NCBI GenBank assembly: GCA_037074765.1
Contig: JBAMDO010000130.1
Coordinates: 1-64,000 of the forward strand
From: Mansonella perstans
Taxonomy: Eukaryota; Nematoda; Chromadorea; Rhabditida; Onchocercidae
DNA length: 64,000 bases
Direction: 5' to 3'
Within the stretch, counting starts at the first letter, position 1; every line of letters starts with the position of its first letter. Made by a program: the position numbers and the translations under genes. The notes under the pieces were generated by a model. That model did no database searches, had not been told where the DNA came from, and saw only the letters and a program-made list of their open reading frames with translations. Shown here one piece after another: positions 38,821 to 52,050 of the stretch.

Positions 38821-40556
38821 ACAAAACTCAATAAAAATTAATATGATCAATTCATTAATGCAGTGCTACAATCATTCCGAAAGATTGAAATTTTTAAGCA
38901 TTTCCAGAAAATTGAAATTAATTCCAGAAAACTTGCCACTGAAAAATTTCGTGATATTTAACTTTAAAGTCATAGAATTAATAATATCTTGCTGAAATGA
39001 ATGAGAGGAATATATTTTAAAAAAGTTTCCGGTTTTAACTTTTTTATCCAGATTTGCATCTTTCAGGTCAAATTTCAAAAATTTACAAATTTAAGACAAG
39101 CACTCATAGCTATAGATATTTGACTAATAAGATGGAAATGAAAAATTTTGACTGAGAAAGCGAAAATGAAATTAATAGCCAGCTAACTATCAAGCCTACT
39201 ATTGACCACTCTGAGAAACAGAGTGTTCTATTACACAGCCTGAAATGTCCTATGATTCGTCCCCGTCTCACGATTCGTTTCCAGTTTAGATTGTTCATTA
39301 ACGATAGACATTCTCGATACTTTTGAACATCTCTTTTAAATGTATCATGCAAAATTTCATTGTGAAATCTTATCAGGAATTATTCGAGAAAAATTGAATG
39401 TATTTGTAAAGTTTCTTACAAAAAAAAAATCATGCAATATTATAACTTATATTATTGATTGTTTTATTTGATAACTACTAACAAATGATAAAAAGAAGTT
39501 TCGTTGAGAGATAACATTGATGATAATTGCGGTAACCTGGTGGAACTGTTTTAAAAAGGTATTTTCCGGTTAGCAAAATTAATTGGATTTCTTTTCCGAA
39601 ACAAAAAAAATAGCAAACTTCGCAATTCAATGGAAAAAAATTCTTCATGAAATTTCTTATAAAATATAATTCAACTATTTTGACTGGAAATACAGCAGAT
39701 GCTGCAGATTATAGTATTGCTCTTTATCAGTGATATCATTCCTTTGTTATCTCTGTTTTTTTTTGCCAATTCCAATTCAATTCCACTTTGATAACTTTAT
39801 TGGTAACTGAAAGCTTTACAAAAGGTACTAGTTTTTCTAAGAGTATTTGCGGCATAATAAGTACATTGTTTTTACAGATAGTTTTATTGATTGATAATAT
39901 TTGTTGGAAAATTTAATTATTGACTGATTACTTCTGAGATTGTTGCTGTTATTCGTTTAATCGTTGATATTGAAAAAGAACTGGTACTAAAAGGAAAATA
40001 TATTAGGACTGAGGAAAGAGTTGAAGAAAAAAAAAGACCGACAAACGATATGACAGAGAAATAAATGGCCATGATTAGTAAGTAAATTTTATACCACTTC
40101 TAATCATCATACTATATACAGTAGAAATAAAATTTAATTAAGAAAATGAAATTGATCTAAATGGTCTATGGAAATGAATTGATCAAAAACAATTCATTGT
40201 TTTTTTTTTTTTTTTTTTTTAAATTTAATTCAATTTACACACAACATCGAAGAGATGAGAGATGAGAAAAGTACCTGAATAAAGAATCATGGATCAATGA
40301 TCATTAACTTGATAGGTTGAATTAATTAGGTTGCTTGTTGTCTTTCATTTTGGATAATTACGGAAAAAATGTAAAAGATCTTAGAAAATCTCACAATGGG
40401 TGTCCCGTCGTGTTTTTTTTCTTTTATAGTCGATAGATATTTGCAAAATGGTAAATGATTAAAATCACCGAATTCATTGTGAAAAAAAAAATTTGTGAAA
40501 TGAGAAAATAGCATGGAACTGATGACATCGTCCGATGATATCTTTACGAATAATGT

Positions 40557-40735
40557 CAAATATCTTTACCAATTTTATTGTTATTCACAGTAATTTTCAA
40601 ATAACTTCAAATGTCTTTACTCATCTTATACTTACAGTAGTTTTTAAATAAGTTCAAATATCTTTATCCATTTTATTGTTACTTACAGTAATTTTCAAAT
40701 AACTTCAAATGTTTTTGCTCATTTTATCGTTCGAT
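40557..40735. repeat. About 50-bp tandem repeat, four copies
   Basis: TTCAAATATCTTTACC-like starts occur near 40557, 40607, 40654 and 40705. Each is followed by TTTTATTGTTA-like and TTACAGTAATTTTCAAATAA-like segments. The units are 47-51 bases long. Confidence 0.75.
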
Positions 40736-41363
40736 AGATAATTTCTGAGTAACTTCAAGCATCATTGATATTTACAGTAATTTATGCCGATATATTAGCA
40801 ACATTAGATAACTTTTTTTTGACAATCATTACGCTACAAGAAATAACTGAAAAGTAAGCAAAAGTGTGGATTGATGCAAATCTGTGCATGAACCTATGCA
40901 TGACCCATAAATAATAAATCCTGCACAATTCAGGTATTGTTTTTTTATAGCCAAAAGATAAATGAATAAATTAGCCAATGAAAAATAACGAGGCAGCTGC
41001 TTCGTCAAATAAATCATGATTATCTTAGTCATAGAATTAATAATGTTTATTGCAGGAAGGAAAGAGAGAGAGAAAGATGAGAATAAGATGAGATTGGGGA
41101 CATATGGTTGACATGTACCAAAAGCAGTAGCAGTAATACAAGGAAATGGTACCATAATCAGATCTTTGCTTGATCTTTAGTCAATTATTCATATTTGAAT
41201 GTTTCATAGAAAAATTCAAAACTTTCATATAAATAGCTAGTAAATTAAAATTTGACGATGATTATTTTGGTCAAATTAAAAATTTGAAGACAATTAAAAT
41301 TTTTTGGCCAAGGCCAAATAACTATCTCAACTTTTAATTCATCCTCAAATCTAGTGAAGAAAT

Positions 41364-41420
41364 TTATGTTGCAGGTGTAATTTGCCAAGTGTGAGGTTTA
41401 TCCCAGATGGATTTTGGATT
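41364..41420 (-). CDS. Possible terminal coding exon of an unassembled gene (partial)
   Basis: On the minus strand an excellent acceptor (TACTCTATTTTCAG) is followed by 18 codons, NPKSIWDKPHTWQITPAT, and a TAA. Composition with two Trp and two Pro is unlike random AT-rich translation. The upstream partner exon was not identified. Candidate minus-strand segments at 47168-47228 and 54721-54779 could belong to the same gene, but no phase-consistent chain was proven. Confidence 0.3.
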   Translation of the reverse strand, partial: NPKSIWDKPHTWQITPAT

Positions 41421-43851
41421 CTGAAAATAGAGTATAAAATCTTATTATCATCATAATAAATGAAAATTACCGGCAAACATGTGTAACTGAAATATTAATC
41501 AAAGAATTCTTTCTCTCATTCTGTCTCTCTCTTTGTTATCCTTTCTCTCTTGTTGGTTTGTTCAATGAAAATATCAGGAATTTTCGAGAATTTAGCACGG
41601 ATTTTTAAAAAATTTTAAAAACAAATAAAATTTATTCATCAGGCATTTTTTGCTATATTTCGATAATGAATGATTTTTTTCCGAAAATAAAACAAACAAG
41701 TTGTTTGTTTATTGATTTGTTCATTGTTCAATGATTTTTCATTGATTTTTTTCAAGAACAAAGAAGTAAGAAATGATCAAAAAAAGATTTTAAGAAACAA
41801 GAATGAAATTTAGATAAGAGAAATTTGATTGATTGCTGGAAGAAAAAAAAATAGTCTTATGATGGATTTGATTTTAAAATAAGAGAAAATTAAATGAATC
41901 ATATTTTTTTTATTTCTTGCAATAATCTTTTAAATTTCTATAAAAAGTAATTAAGTAATATGATATGATTAATTTTTTTTTTTAGGTTACTGTTAGTTAG
42001 ACAATCGGACAAATCAAATGATATTTGATGTATTGCTATAGAATTGCTTCATAGTTCCAATCACTTTGGTTTACTGTATTAGAGCTGTATTAAAAAGTTT
42101 ACTGTATTGGTTCACTGTATTAAAAAGTATTTTTTATTTTTTAAATATCATTATCTTATCATTAAATATAATCAAATGACAAATAATAACTTTCGAAACC
42201 AGGAACCGAGAATCAGAGAGTGAAATGATTGGTATGATATTGAATCAATCGAATTTCATCACTAATTAATACACACATATATGTAAAAAAGAAATATAAA
42301 TAAAATCTAAATTGTTGAAAACGAGTTGTCATATATCAGTTGAATGATCATCGATAATTCATTTGTGATAGAGATGTTAAACATTTGGCAGATAATAATT
42401 TCTTTGATTAAAAAAATTGAGAATGATGGAGATGAAAGGAAAAAGAATTGACTCTAAAATGATCAATGGCTTTAGTAATTGAAGTGGAGAAAATTCGTTA
42501 CTGATTAACAGATAATTTTAGTAAAATGCAATTCAAGTCTAAAATTTTATTATTTAATTTTAAATTAAATTTTATGTTGTAAAAGAGTAATCTTTGTTAT
42601 ATGCAATAAAATATGAGTAACATACAAGTGTAATTTGTTTTTTGCCTATAATCAAACAATTCAGTGTCTAAATTTTGCATTTCAATTTTTTTAACTTCCC
42701 CTCTCTCTTTCTCTTTCTCTTTCTCTTTTTCTTCTCTGTGGCCTAAGGGTGGAAATGTGTTTAGATGAAGTGAAATAAATAAATGCTAAATTTAATTTAC
42801 GAAACATGTGCAACACTATGCCCTTAGAAGAAATAAGATGTTGAATGGACTTTTTTTTTTTTTTGAAAACTTGATTAAATTAAAAATTTAGAAGAAATGA
42901 GATTTGAGAGAGAAAGTAAAGAAGGAAAAGAATTAGAAAAATGATAAGGCTAAGTATGTTTTCTTTTCATGAGAAATTTCAATTCCAGAAAGATAAAAGT
43001 TGTTGCTGTTGTTGTAGTAATGCTGTTGTTGTTGTTATTTATGGGATGAGATCAAATAATAATAATGATGATGATTTGATGGGTTCAAGAATGAGGATGA
43101 TGAATAAAATGAAGAGGAAATAGTCCGACAAATAGTTGCCATTAATCGGCTACTCGCCCAATCACTTCTTTTCTTCTTCTGTATGAGTTTCATCAATAGC
43201 TAAGAATAGCAACAGTTGTTGCTACGTAGGGACTTTTTGTGTTGTATATGTATTTAATAAGTTTCATGTCATCAGGATGACAATGATTAATTAGCTTAAA
43301 TTGATGAGAAATTCAAATGTTGTAGGACTCATCACTACTTATTGCAAACTTTATTATAATTTAATAATTCGAACTATAACTTCTAAACAATAAAGAAACA
43401 GACATGTAATCAGGTTTCATTGCATTGCTTCGATGTGTTTTTTTGGCGATTATTTTTGGCGACAATTAAAAAAGGACAAATACATTCGGTTTACTTGACC
43501 TGAATTCATTTGGTATTTGAATTAATGTGAAATTTAAATATTATTACAAATAATTTTTATTAAGAGATTTTTGCGAAAAAATTTTAGCTGGCATAATTGT
43601 GAACTTTAACACCAATGATTTCGTCATTCAAATTTTACTTATTCAATCCCACACTGTCATACAATGATTCGTATATGTCCAACATTTTGTTAACAATATT
43701 TACTTCCATTATCATTTGCTTTATCAAAAAAGAGATATTTTCATTTTACCTGAATAATTTTAATAAAGAGAGGAAATATTAAATTAAAGTTAAAACAATA
43801 GCAATAAGAAATGAGCAGTGTAGTGATAAGATAAGGTGACAATTACTGGTA

Positions 43852-44091
43852 ATGATGATGACGATGATGATGATGATGATAGTGGTGGTGATTATGATAA
43901 TAATTTCAAATAATGTTAACTCTCTCGATATTCATCCATATTTACTCAGAAATCGTTCATTTTGTTGTCATAACTTAATTTGCATTGGAACACAAAGTTG
44001 CAATGAAAAAACGGTGGATGATGTTGCCATACGATATCAATTATTAATTATTATATTTTCAAGTATTACGAAAAAAATTATATCACTATAA
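43852..44091 (+). CDS. Candidate small secreted cysteine-containing peptide
   Basis: This is an open frame of 79 codons. A Met run is followed by a strongly hydrophobic segment (MIVVVIMIIISNNVNS) that resembles a signal peptide. The next part, LDIHPYLLRNRSFCCHNLIC then IGTQSCNEKTVDDVAIRY, has four cysteines in a CC-x4-C-x5-C arrangement. The end is hydrophobic and may read through a splice donor. The Met/Val run is encoded by a GAT/GTG-type triplet repeat, which weakens the signal-peptide argument. No family was recognised, and chance is a real possibility. Confidence 0.25.
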   Translation: MMMTMMMMMIVVVIMIIISNNVNSLDIHPYLLRNRSFCCHNLICIGTQSCNEKTVDDVAIRYQLLIIIFSSITKKIISL

Positions 44092-45059
44092 AAAGAAATT
44101 CAATCACTGTTATAAAAATGGAATGATAAAATTTAAAATCTAATAATTCTTTAGTCATTTGTAAAATTTTAATCAATTAAATTTAGTCCAATTAAAACTC
44201 AACAACAAATAGCATCGGATTGATTGCATTTTATAGTTACGGTAACTCATGGTGATACAGGCAAGACAAGTAATGAGGAAAGAGAAAGACAAAATTTCAG
44301 AAAGGCAACCAATTTGTTTTGTTGAAGCGAAATTTAGCAAAAAATTTCAATAAAATTTCTACAGAGAAATTGATAGTTGAAGTTGCTCACTTTCACTTCA
44401 TTTTATAACTAATATTTATAGCTTTATTGAATACAGCGAGTAATTTGGAATTAATTGGCATAATTTGGCGAATTTTTGTGTGTGAGAATTTCAACGAAGA
44501 AATGAAATGTCGCCAAAAAAAAAAAAAAAAAAAAAAAAAAATTGCTAGCATTAAATGAGTTCGAAAGGAAAATACCATCAACAGATCATTAAAAAATGTG
44601 GAAATGTGAAATTTCTTCTTTTTTTTTGGAAATTTTATTGGTGACCTTGACGAATAATTGAAAAAAAAAGATGAATAGAGAAAATACAGAGTTGTGATCA
44701 TTTAATGTTTGTAGTGGACAGAACAAAATGGACAGACGCTGGAATGTAAAATGCAATTGAAGGATATAAATGAGCAATTCAGCGATTTATTTGTTATTTT
44801 CATTTCTCACTGCAAATACCGTTACATTACAATTAATTAATTAAACAAGCATTAGCAATACAAACAATTAAATACCATAATAAGAAAAAAATTTGAAAAA
44901 AAAAGTCAGAAATTTACGAACTATCAGAAATCCGCGTAACCGGAGGGAGGCGAGAGACAGTACCGAATGTTCCAGGTGTATTCCATTTGTTAAAGGAACG
45001 GGGTAGTATTGTTGTTTTTTGTCTTGGTATTCGGTCTGAATGTAATATTAGTTATCAGG

Positions 45060-45295
45060 ACATTCGTATCCACGAACTATCAGAAATTCACGAACTATCA
45101 GAAATTCCAAACTACCAGAAATTCACAAACTATCAGTAACTCACAAACTACCAGAAATTCACGAACTTATCAGAAATTCACAAACTACCAGAAATCCACG
45201 AGCTATCAGAAATTCTTGAGCTATCAGAAATTTACGACTAACCAAAAATTCATGAACTATGAGAAATCCATGAACGATCAAAATCCATGAATTAT
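45060..45295. repeat. 18-bp minisatellite, about 13 copies
   Basis: The unit is CACGAACTATCAGAAATT, with an isolated copy at about 44915-44932 beyond a GC-rich spacer. Copies are variably mutated, and a few are 17 or 19 bases. On the plus strand the array translates to six-residue TNYQKF-like repeats with frame drift, and no ATG starts that frame. Confidence 0.85.
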
Positions 45296-45639
45296 TAGAA
45301 GCACAAAAAAAATTCCAGCTTTTTTTTTTGTCATTATTACTTAGAGAAATAAAATTAAATTATAGTGCTGAATGGAATAATCCAAAAAAAATTCTGTTCG
45401 CACTAATTTTCTACCAATGATAGCAAAGTAATTTCATTTTCAAAATTTTCATTAGTCTAATTATTTGATTAGATGATAATTGAAAGTTTTCAAATTATTA
45501 ATGTAAAAAAAAAGTAAATTGTTAGTGTTAAAAAAAAAAAGGAAATTATCCCTAATGAATTGAATATGAAAATTTCCAAAGAAATTTTTCGAGATTTTGC
45601 GGATTAAATGAATGCATGAATTGATTTGAATAAACGATT

Positions 45640-45870
45640 AAATGTGTGTGTGTATGTGTGTGTTTGTGTATGTGAGACGGAAAGATCAAAAAGTTGAATG
45701 AAAAGTAAAGTTAGGAATCGGTTATTATCGATTACACCAACCCATATGAACATTCGCTAAATTACTACAACCATCTCCCCTCACTGCTGTCCTTGCTATT
45801 ATATCGCTTGGTCTGTTGTCCCCGTGGATGTGTGTGTATGTGTGTGTATGTGTGTGTGTGTGTGTGTCAC
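45640..45870. repeat. GT microsatellites flanking a GC-richer open segment
   Basis: GT-rich tracts lie at about 45643-45670 and 45830-45867. Between them, about 45730-45830 is GC-richer and open on both strands. The plus strand reads NPYEHSLNYYNHLPSLLSLL and the minus strand ARTAVRGDGCSNLANVHMG. Neither could be tied to a gene. Confidence 0.5.
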
Positions 45871-46275
45871 ACTCATTTTGATTAATGACTCTTTGATTGT
45901 AAGAGTGGTATCGAAAGGAATTACAAAATGTCCCCTTATCATGAAAATTGGTGCCCAAATTTTATGAACAACCAGTAAACAAAGCGTTAACAGCATTTAT
46001 AAATGCAATAATGCCTTAGAAAATATAAGCCATACGATGATTTAAATTGAAATTAGAAATCAAATTTGAGATAATGACCGAAATGTATTTAATCATTTCC
46101 TATTTATTGCAAGAGAAAATGGATGTGGCAGTTTTTTTAGAAATCATGAAAAATGCTTAATATCAAAATTTAGCCAAGTAATCTTTCGTAGGCTCTTTAA
46201 TACTTTTATCCTTAAGGCCTAGAAATGTTCATTTTTTCTCAAAATCATCTATTGTAAATCGCTGCTATCAATGTG

Positions 46276-46990
46276 GATTAATGAAGCATGCATGCATGCA
46301 CTGTAACGAAAATATGTAAATTTAATGAAATAAATGAAATAAAATGAGCAAATGAAATGAATGATTATTTGAGTCACGTCATTTCCATAGCTTCAAATAC
46401 TTCAAATGATTTTATCACTTTGAGAATTTTTTTCGTTTCGTAATAAATTTTTCAGTAGTGTATGAAAAGAAAATGCTCTGAAGCATTCACAATTAAGTTC
46501 TTGAATTCAGATATAGATGTTAACTAAACTCTACATGTATTATGAATAAATTCTTTACAAAAAATTTTGAGCAGTAAGACATAAATTTGAAATCGCTTAA
46601 TCATTTAAAAAATTTTCATTAAAATAATTATCAGCCAAATGATATGAGCAGTTAATAATGTGGACAGTTAATTGATGTACTAAAGATTAATGACGCATGC
46701 ATGAATTGTAACGAAAAATTAATATGTAAATTTAATGAAGCAAGTAAAATGAATGAACAATTTGAAAATTTGTTACTAATAATTATTTGGCAAATACTGC
46801 GATGCTTTTTGCGAAAGCAATACGTTAATTAATATTATTAAGATTAATGAAGCATGCATGCAATGTAACGAAAATAAATATATGAATTTAGTGAAGCAAA
46901 TGAAATGAATGAAAACTTGATTATTAATAAATATTGGTGAAAAAATTTTCCGCGTGAAAATTTGCAAAAGCAATAAGTCAAATCGTTATA
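46276..46990. repeat. Three-copy interrupted repeat containing GCATGCATGC palindromes
   Basis: GATTAATGAAGCATGCATGC-like starts occur at 46276, 46685 and 46852, each followed by TGTAACGAAAA and a TAAATTTAATGAA-like stretch. The last two copies are 167 bases apart. They also share a distal TTTGCGAAAGCAATA / TTTGCAAAAGCAATA segment. Confidence 0.75.
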
Positions 46991-47167
46991 GCTAGAAAAA
47001 AAATTGTATATTCAAAGGTTAAAGATTACGAATATCTATTAAATTTGGCTCTCGAGAAAATCCTCATCTTTTCTTTCTCTGAATCAAAAAAAAGAAGCAA
47101 AATGTTAAGCATAGAATTAAGCAATTGAAATAATAGGTCAAACATCAAAAAAAAAAAAAACTGGTAC

Positions 47168-47228
47168 CATTGTTAACCACACTGAACGATATAGTGTAGA
47201 ATAAGCAGGTGCGACAATGAAATGGAAA
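47168..47228 (-). CDS. Possible internal coding exon (partial)
   Basis: On the minus strand the acceptor TTGTTAATCCAG is followed by one base and then 20 codons, FHFIVAPAYSTLYRSVWLTM, ending at a donor (ATG followed by GTACCA). The residues look like membrane-associated protein. The single leading base would complete the TA left by the open segment at 54721-54779, but joining them needs a 7.5-kb intron, so the link is speculative. Confidence 0.2.
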
Positions 47229-50200
47229 CTGGATTAACAATTTTTGCATAGGATTTACACTACAATATTTTTTATTGACCAGTTGATAACAGGTAAGATG
47301 TGAATGAGGTCAAAGGTTAAAACTGTTTTGCTACTTTTGATTTTATTTATACATAAATTAGCATTTTCAAATATACCATATGAATTTTGTAGCCTAAAAA
47401 AAAGCATCCTTAAAGTGTTACGAAAATTTCATATATCAATTCCTTAAGAAAATTTTTACTGGATTCCGGATTCAGGTTGTATTAGTTTTCAAATGATAGT
47501 CCAATAGATATAGTAAACATATCTAATGGTAATATGAAATCATAGAATGAAAGAATTTGGTACTTATTATTCTGGAATATGATTAAATAATCATTTCTAA
47601 TCAATTGACTGGTTTGCAATCCTGTTAAATTTCAGAATTTGTAATTTTTACTTTTTTTCCGGAAAATTGAATTTGATTCAAGCATGGTTAGTAAACAAAC
47701 AGATGCTATATGATAAATGCAGATATGACAGGATAACAATCAAATGATTGATGATACTCTCTGATTGTAAAGCTTGAAGTTTGAAGCCTTAGGTCTACGG
47801 ACAAAACCTTTTTTCTCTGGGGAAATGGATTTTATTTATTGGGATTTTTGAGTAGATCATGAGACAGATAATCAAATGATTGAATTTCATTTATCGTTGA
47901 CACTTTTCAAAATGCAATACAATCATCCTAATTACAACGATTTATTTCCTCGCTGCCATTTTCCAGTAATTTATAATTTTTTATTTCTTTTCCGTTTCCA
48001 AATTTCCTTTCCGTTTCCAGAAATATTTTTCCGTTTTGTAATAGTAATTGCTAATCACTACATTGATTTCACCATTATTTTTTCTTTTTCATTTTATTAA
48101 TTATAATGACGCCATGCAAGAGAATTGCAAATGTTAAATTGCACTAATGATTACCTTTGCAATTAAAATATGCCTCATTTAATTGAACTGTTCGGGCGGT
48201 GATCCTTTGAAGAAAACCATTTGGAAAAAGTAATGAGAGGTAGACAACGATATTTGGTAACTGCTGTGATAATATTGCTCATCCATATCCGAAGAAGTCT
48301 ATCCGAAAATTGAAAAAATGGATAATCCTCTATAATAGGCAAAAACTGATGAAGAAGTTAATCGCTAAAAATATAACTGGACATGATTTGCACATATGGC
48401 TCAAGACTCGTATATGTGGCTCAAGCTATCTTTAGATCATTACCTGATGCTATAATTTAGATGTGATGCCACTTTTGTCAACTGAAATAGTTTGGCCATT
48501 TGAAAGACAATTTGCCTGCAAAAAAAAAGCTACCGTAATTTCCTTGTCTTTTATTCATTTATTTATTGAAAATTGTCTCGTATTTTTCATTTCGTCATCT
48601 TATCATCCTATTCCAGGCCTAGTAAATATGATTTGCTATGATGCCTTTTATCCTAGTCTACTTAGATTACTTTGACATTCATAGCAAAAATAGCTGTCGC
48701 TTTACTTTTTTCTTTTATTTTACAAAACAAATCAAATTTTTATTACCATTTTTAAAATTAAATGATTTTTCTATTAGCTAACTTGCAAAGGTACATTTGC
48801 AATTCGAAAAATTTTTTTTAAAAAATTTTTAAGGATTAAAATAGATGCAAAAATGTTTTTTCTTTTTATGCAAATTTCAATTCACTCAATGAAATTTTTT
48901 TAAATTTGAAATAATTACATATCTCGAAAAAAAAATGACCACAAGTAACCACAGAACAAAGATCAAAGTTTCATCGGAGCCTTATTATGATAATTGCTTA
49001 AAAGTTCTAAAAACTTGAAAATAATTCGGCACTCTGCTCTCACTTTTTATCTCTAATGTGTAAATTTAGCCTTAAATAATAGCCTTAAATTGTTTTGAAA
49101 TAGAAAATAATTTTCTTTCAGACAAAAAAAAAGCAATTATTGCAATTTTTTTTTCTGGATTTAATATCTTCTTAACTGGAATTTATCAAGTTGAGTATTT
49201 AAATGATTAAAGATTAGCCGTAAAATGTATGTTAAAGGAATTCTCATTTTCATGGTTCAATTTTCAATTAAACTTTCCTTATTCTTAGTCAATACTTTAT
49301 CAAATAACTTCTTTCTCGCCTTTAATCAAGGGCTTTTTTTTTATTGAAGTGGGCATCAAATCCTTCAGTGAACCAATTTGCTTCATTATGTTATATCTAC
49401 CATTATATTATTATCCATTATGTAAGATGTAAATGGGTATTAATTACTACAATCGTATTGACAAGCTCAGATGAAAGACTTCATTTAAGAAAATTATATT
49501 AAAAATTTCTCTGGCTAAAAAAGTGTCAGAGTTGAAATTTAAAATTCAAATCAAAGTTAGGAAAAAAAGAAACGATCAATAAAATCAATAACCGATTGAA
49601 TTAATTAATGTAGAGTCAAAGGTGAAAATTAACAACAATTTCCCAGTTAGCAATACCAATAATTGAATTAATTATGTTAAAAGTAAACCGGTTAGCAGTA
49701 TCGGATAAAATTCAATCAACATTACTCTAGATGAGTAATTTTATGGACTCTTTGGAAAATATTATTAATGATATAGGATGGAAGAAGATTGCAATTGTCT
49801 CAAGAATGATGAAGTATTTGAGCATATTACTAGATGAAGCGATTTGGGAAAATATTTGTTTGTTCTCAAAGGAAATTTAATCTAGGGATAGATCAGAATG
49901 CAGGATATTTTCGGGATTTTATGAATATATTAGGATTACTTAAAAGAGGACCACTGAACAAGCATGTTATTATTATTCTTCATTCATAATGTAATTAATG
50001 ATCATGAAAAGCGTTTGAAAAATTGCAAGAGGATGTAAATGTCCGGCAGTTGTATAATTTCTTTCGGATTTCAAAGCAATTTCAATTTTCAAGATCAATC
50101 ATCAATGTATGAGAAGAAGAAAAGAAAAAAAGTGTAGTTTTCAGTAAAATTGAAAAACAATTAAAATTTTGATTCAATGAAATGTTCATTTAAATGGTAC

Positions 50201-50499
50201 CAAAATTGCTTTCAATATCTTTAAGCTATCCAATTGGCTATTAAAAAATGCTAGCCAAATTTTTCTGCTTCCCTTACAGATTAATGGTTCATTAAAAAAG
50301 AGAAAAGCCGGCGGAATGAATAATGAATAAATGATTTTCTAGTTGCTAGTATCAGTACATGAATTATTCATATTTTCGGCAACTTAAAATGAATATGTAT
50401 TATTAGATACACAACAAAATCAATTCATTATAGGAGTAGGGAAAAACAAAAAAAAGAAATACTAACTTTAAGCTAGTATTTCTTTTTTTGTCTAGCTTT

Positions 50500-50595
50500 A
50501 AGTCTGCAGCTTCTAGCTTTCTGGCTTTAACCTCATATTAAGTCTCGCTTTGACCTTATATTAAGTCTCTAGCTTTAACCTTATATTAAGCTTAA
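50500..50595. repeat. AAGTCT-type tandem repeat
   Basis: Units starting AAGTCTGCAG, AAGTCTCG and AAGTCTCTAG lie at about 50500, 50540 and 50563. They share CTTTAACCTTATATT-like ends. Confidence 0.6.
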
Positions 50596-50735
50596 TCTAT
50601 AAGCTTTTACAGAATGATATAAAAAGTCAATCAATTTCATTCACTGTAAAGCATATCATTAAATATAATATATGATTTAGCAAACTTTCATTTTGATTTT
50701 TATTTCTTTTTGGCCAATTTTTTCGTTTCTTTTCA

Positions 50736-50870
50736 AATAGTATTGGCAAAATAGGCCTTTTTCTAATAGAATTAGAGAAATAAAGAAAAAGACCTTTTAC
50801 TAATAGAATTGGCAAAATAGGCTTTTTTCTAATAGAATTAGAGAAATAAAAATAAAAGGTCTTTTTCTAA
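50736..50870. repeat. 66-bp tandem duplication
   Basis: AATAGTATTGGCAAAATAGG at 50736 recurs at 50802 as AATAGAATTGGCAAAATAGG. Both are followed by CTTTTTTCTAATAGAATTAG-like sequence and GAGAAATAAA. Confidence 0.8.
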
Positions 50871-51932
50871 TATAATTGAAAAAATGAGCTCAGTGCTTTG
50901 CCATATGTAACTTTTAATTTGAATATAAATTTAAAATGATAGAAGGAACACAGTATCACTATTGTTCTAGTGCACACTTGTCCATATTTAATTTTAAGTA
51001 ATTGAATATTCGATATTTTTCAACGACAAAAAACTTAATGTTAGAATCAACAATAAAACAAAAGTAGTAAAATATATGAATAATGTTTCAATGGGATTGT
51101 AAATGAATTGAAAACACATTATTGCAATTCTTTTGAAAACCTTAAAAAAATCTTTAAAAATCCTTAAATCCTTAAAATGCTCAAAAAACATAATCCTAAA
51201 TTTATCCGATTGAAAAAATTTTGATTTCAGGAACAGTTATGAGAATGGATAATGGATGAATTTTTCAGGGTTGAATAAAAATTGAAAATGGTTGCAAATT
51301 TATCTATGTTCATGTCATCATGCAATGCAACTGATGGCATCAGTTCATTTCATGACCCGCATTTAAAGAAATGTCACCATCTGTCATCTACAATTTATCT
51401 TCTGATCGATTGAATCCTATTGATGCCATCCCATCCTATTTAGGATCCAACAGATGGAAATATGAAAATTTTCTTTTCTAAAGTTTTTTTTTACAGTGTA
51501 TTAATATGCTGTTTGTTTTTTAAAATCCTCAAAAAAAAAAAAAAAAAAAGAAAGAAAATGAAGAGTTTTCTGGGTGACATTTAATTGCTTATTTCTTCAT
51601 TACCTAGGCTCTAAATGTGTCTGTCACATTTCTCATTTCAATTTTCAACCAATATTTTTTCATGATCTAAATTTTAGTGTAAATTTATCAAAAAAAAAAT
51701 ATTAGTTCATCTCAAGTTATGAAATGGAAAGGCATATTTCTAGGGAAATTGTAATGAAATTTAGAAGTTATCAAAATTGGCCAAATTCGTTACGATATAA
51801 CAATGATTGAAATTATACATTCGTATTGAACATTAAAATTGAATCCATTTACACGCAATAATCTCACTTGGGAAGCTTTTCAAAATTAATCGATCGCTCT
51901 CATTAAAATTTGACAAAGTTAATTACTATTCA

Positions 51933-52050
51933 CTACTAGGAATAGTAAATTATAACTCGCTACTATGAATAGTTAATTTTTATTGGCTAGTAGGAATAGT
52001 TAATTATTATTGGCTACTACGAATAGTTAATTATTACTGGCTACTAAGGA
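51933..52050. repeat. 27-bp minisatellite, four full copies plus a partial
   Basis: Units start at 51933, 51960, 51987, 52014 and 52041, exactly 27 bases apart. The consensus is CTACTACGAATAGTTAATTA followed by TTATTGG. The exact spacing despite substitutions shows no indels since amplification. Confidence 0.9.

Noticed and set aside
39110..39352. An 80-codon minus-strand frame with a hydrophobic tail
   Set aside because: No flanking exons or conserved motif; a short hairpin (CACTCTG/CAGAGTG) inside explains part of the pattern.
40829..41155. A 108-codon minus-strand frame with several cysteines
   Set aside because: It has an ATG but no splice context, no signal peptide of convincing form and no recognisable domain. 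Chance is likely in this composition.
45009..45290. A 93-codon frame with a hydrophobic start and TNYQKF repeats
   Set aside because: The first codon is TTG, not ATG, no splice site supports it, and the repeats drift between frames.
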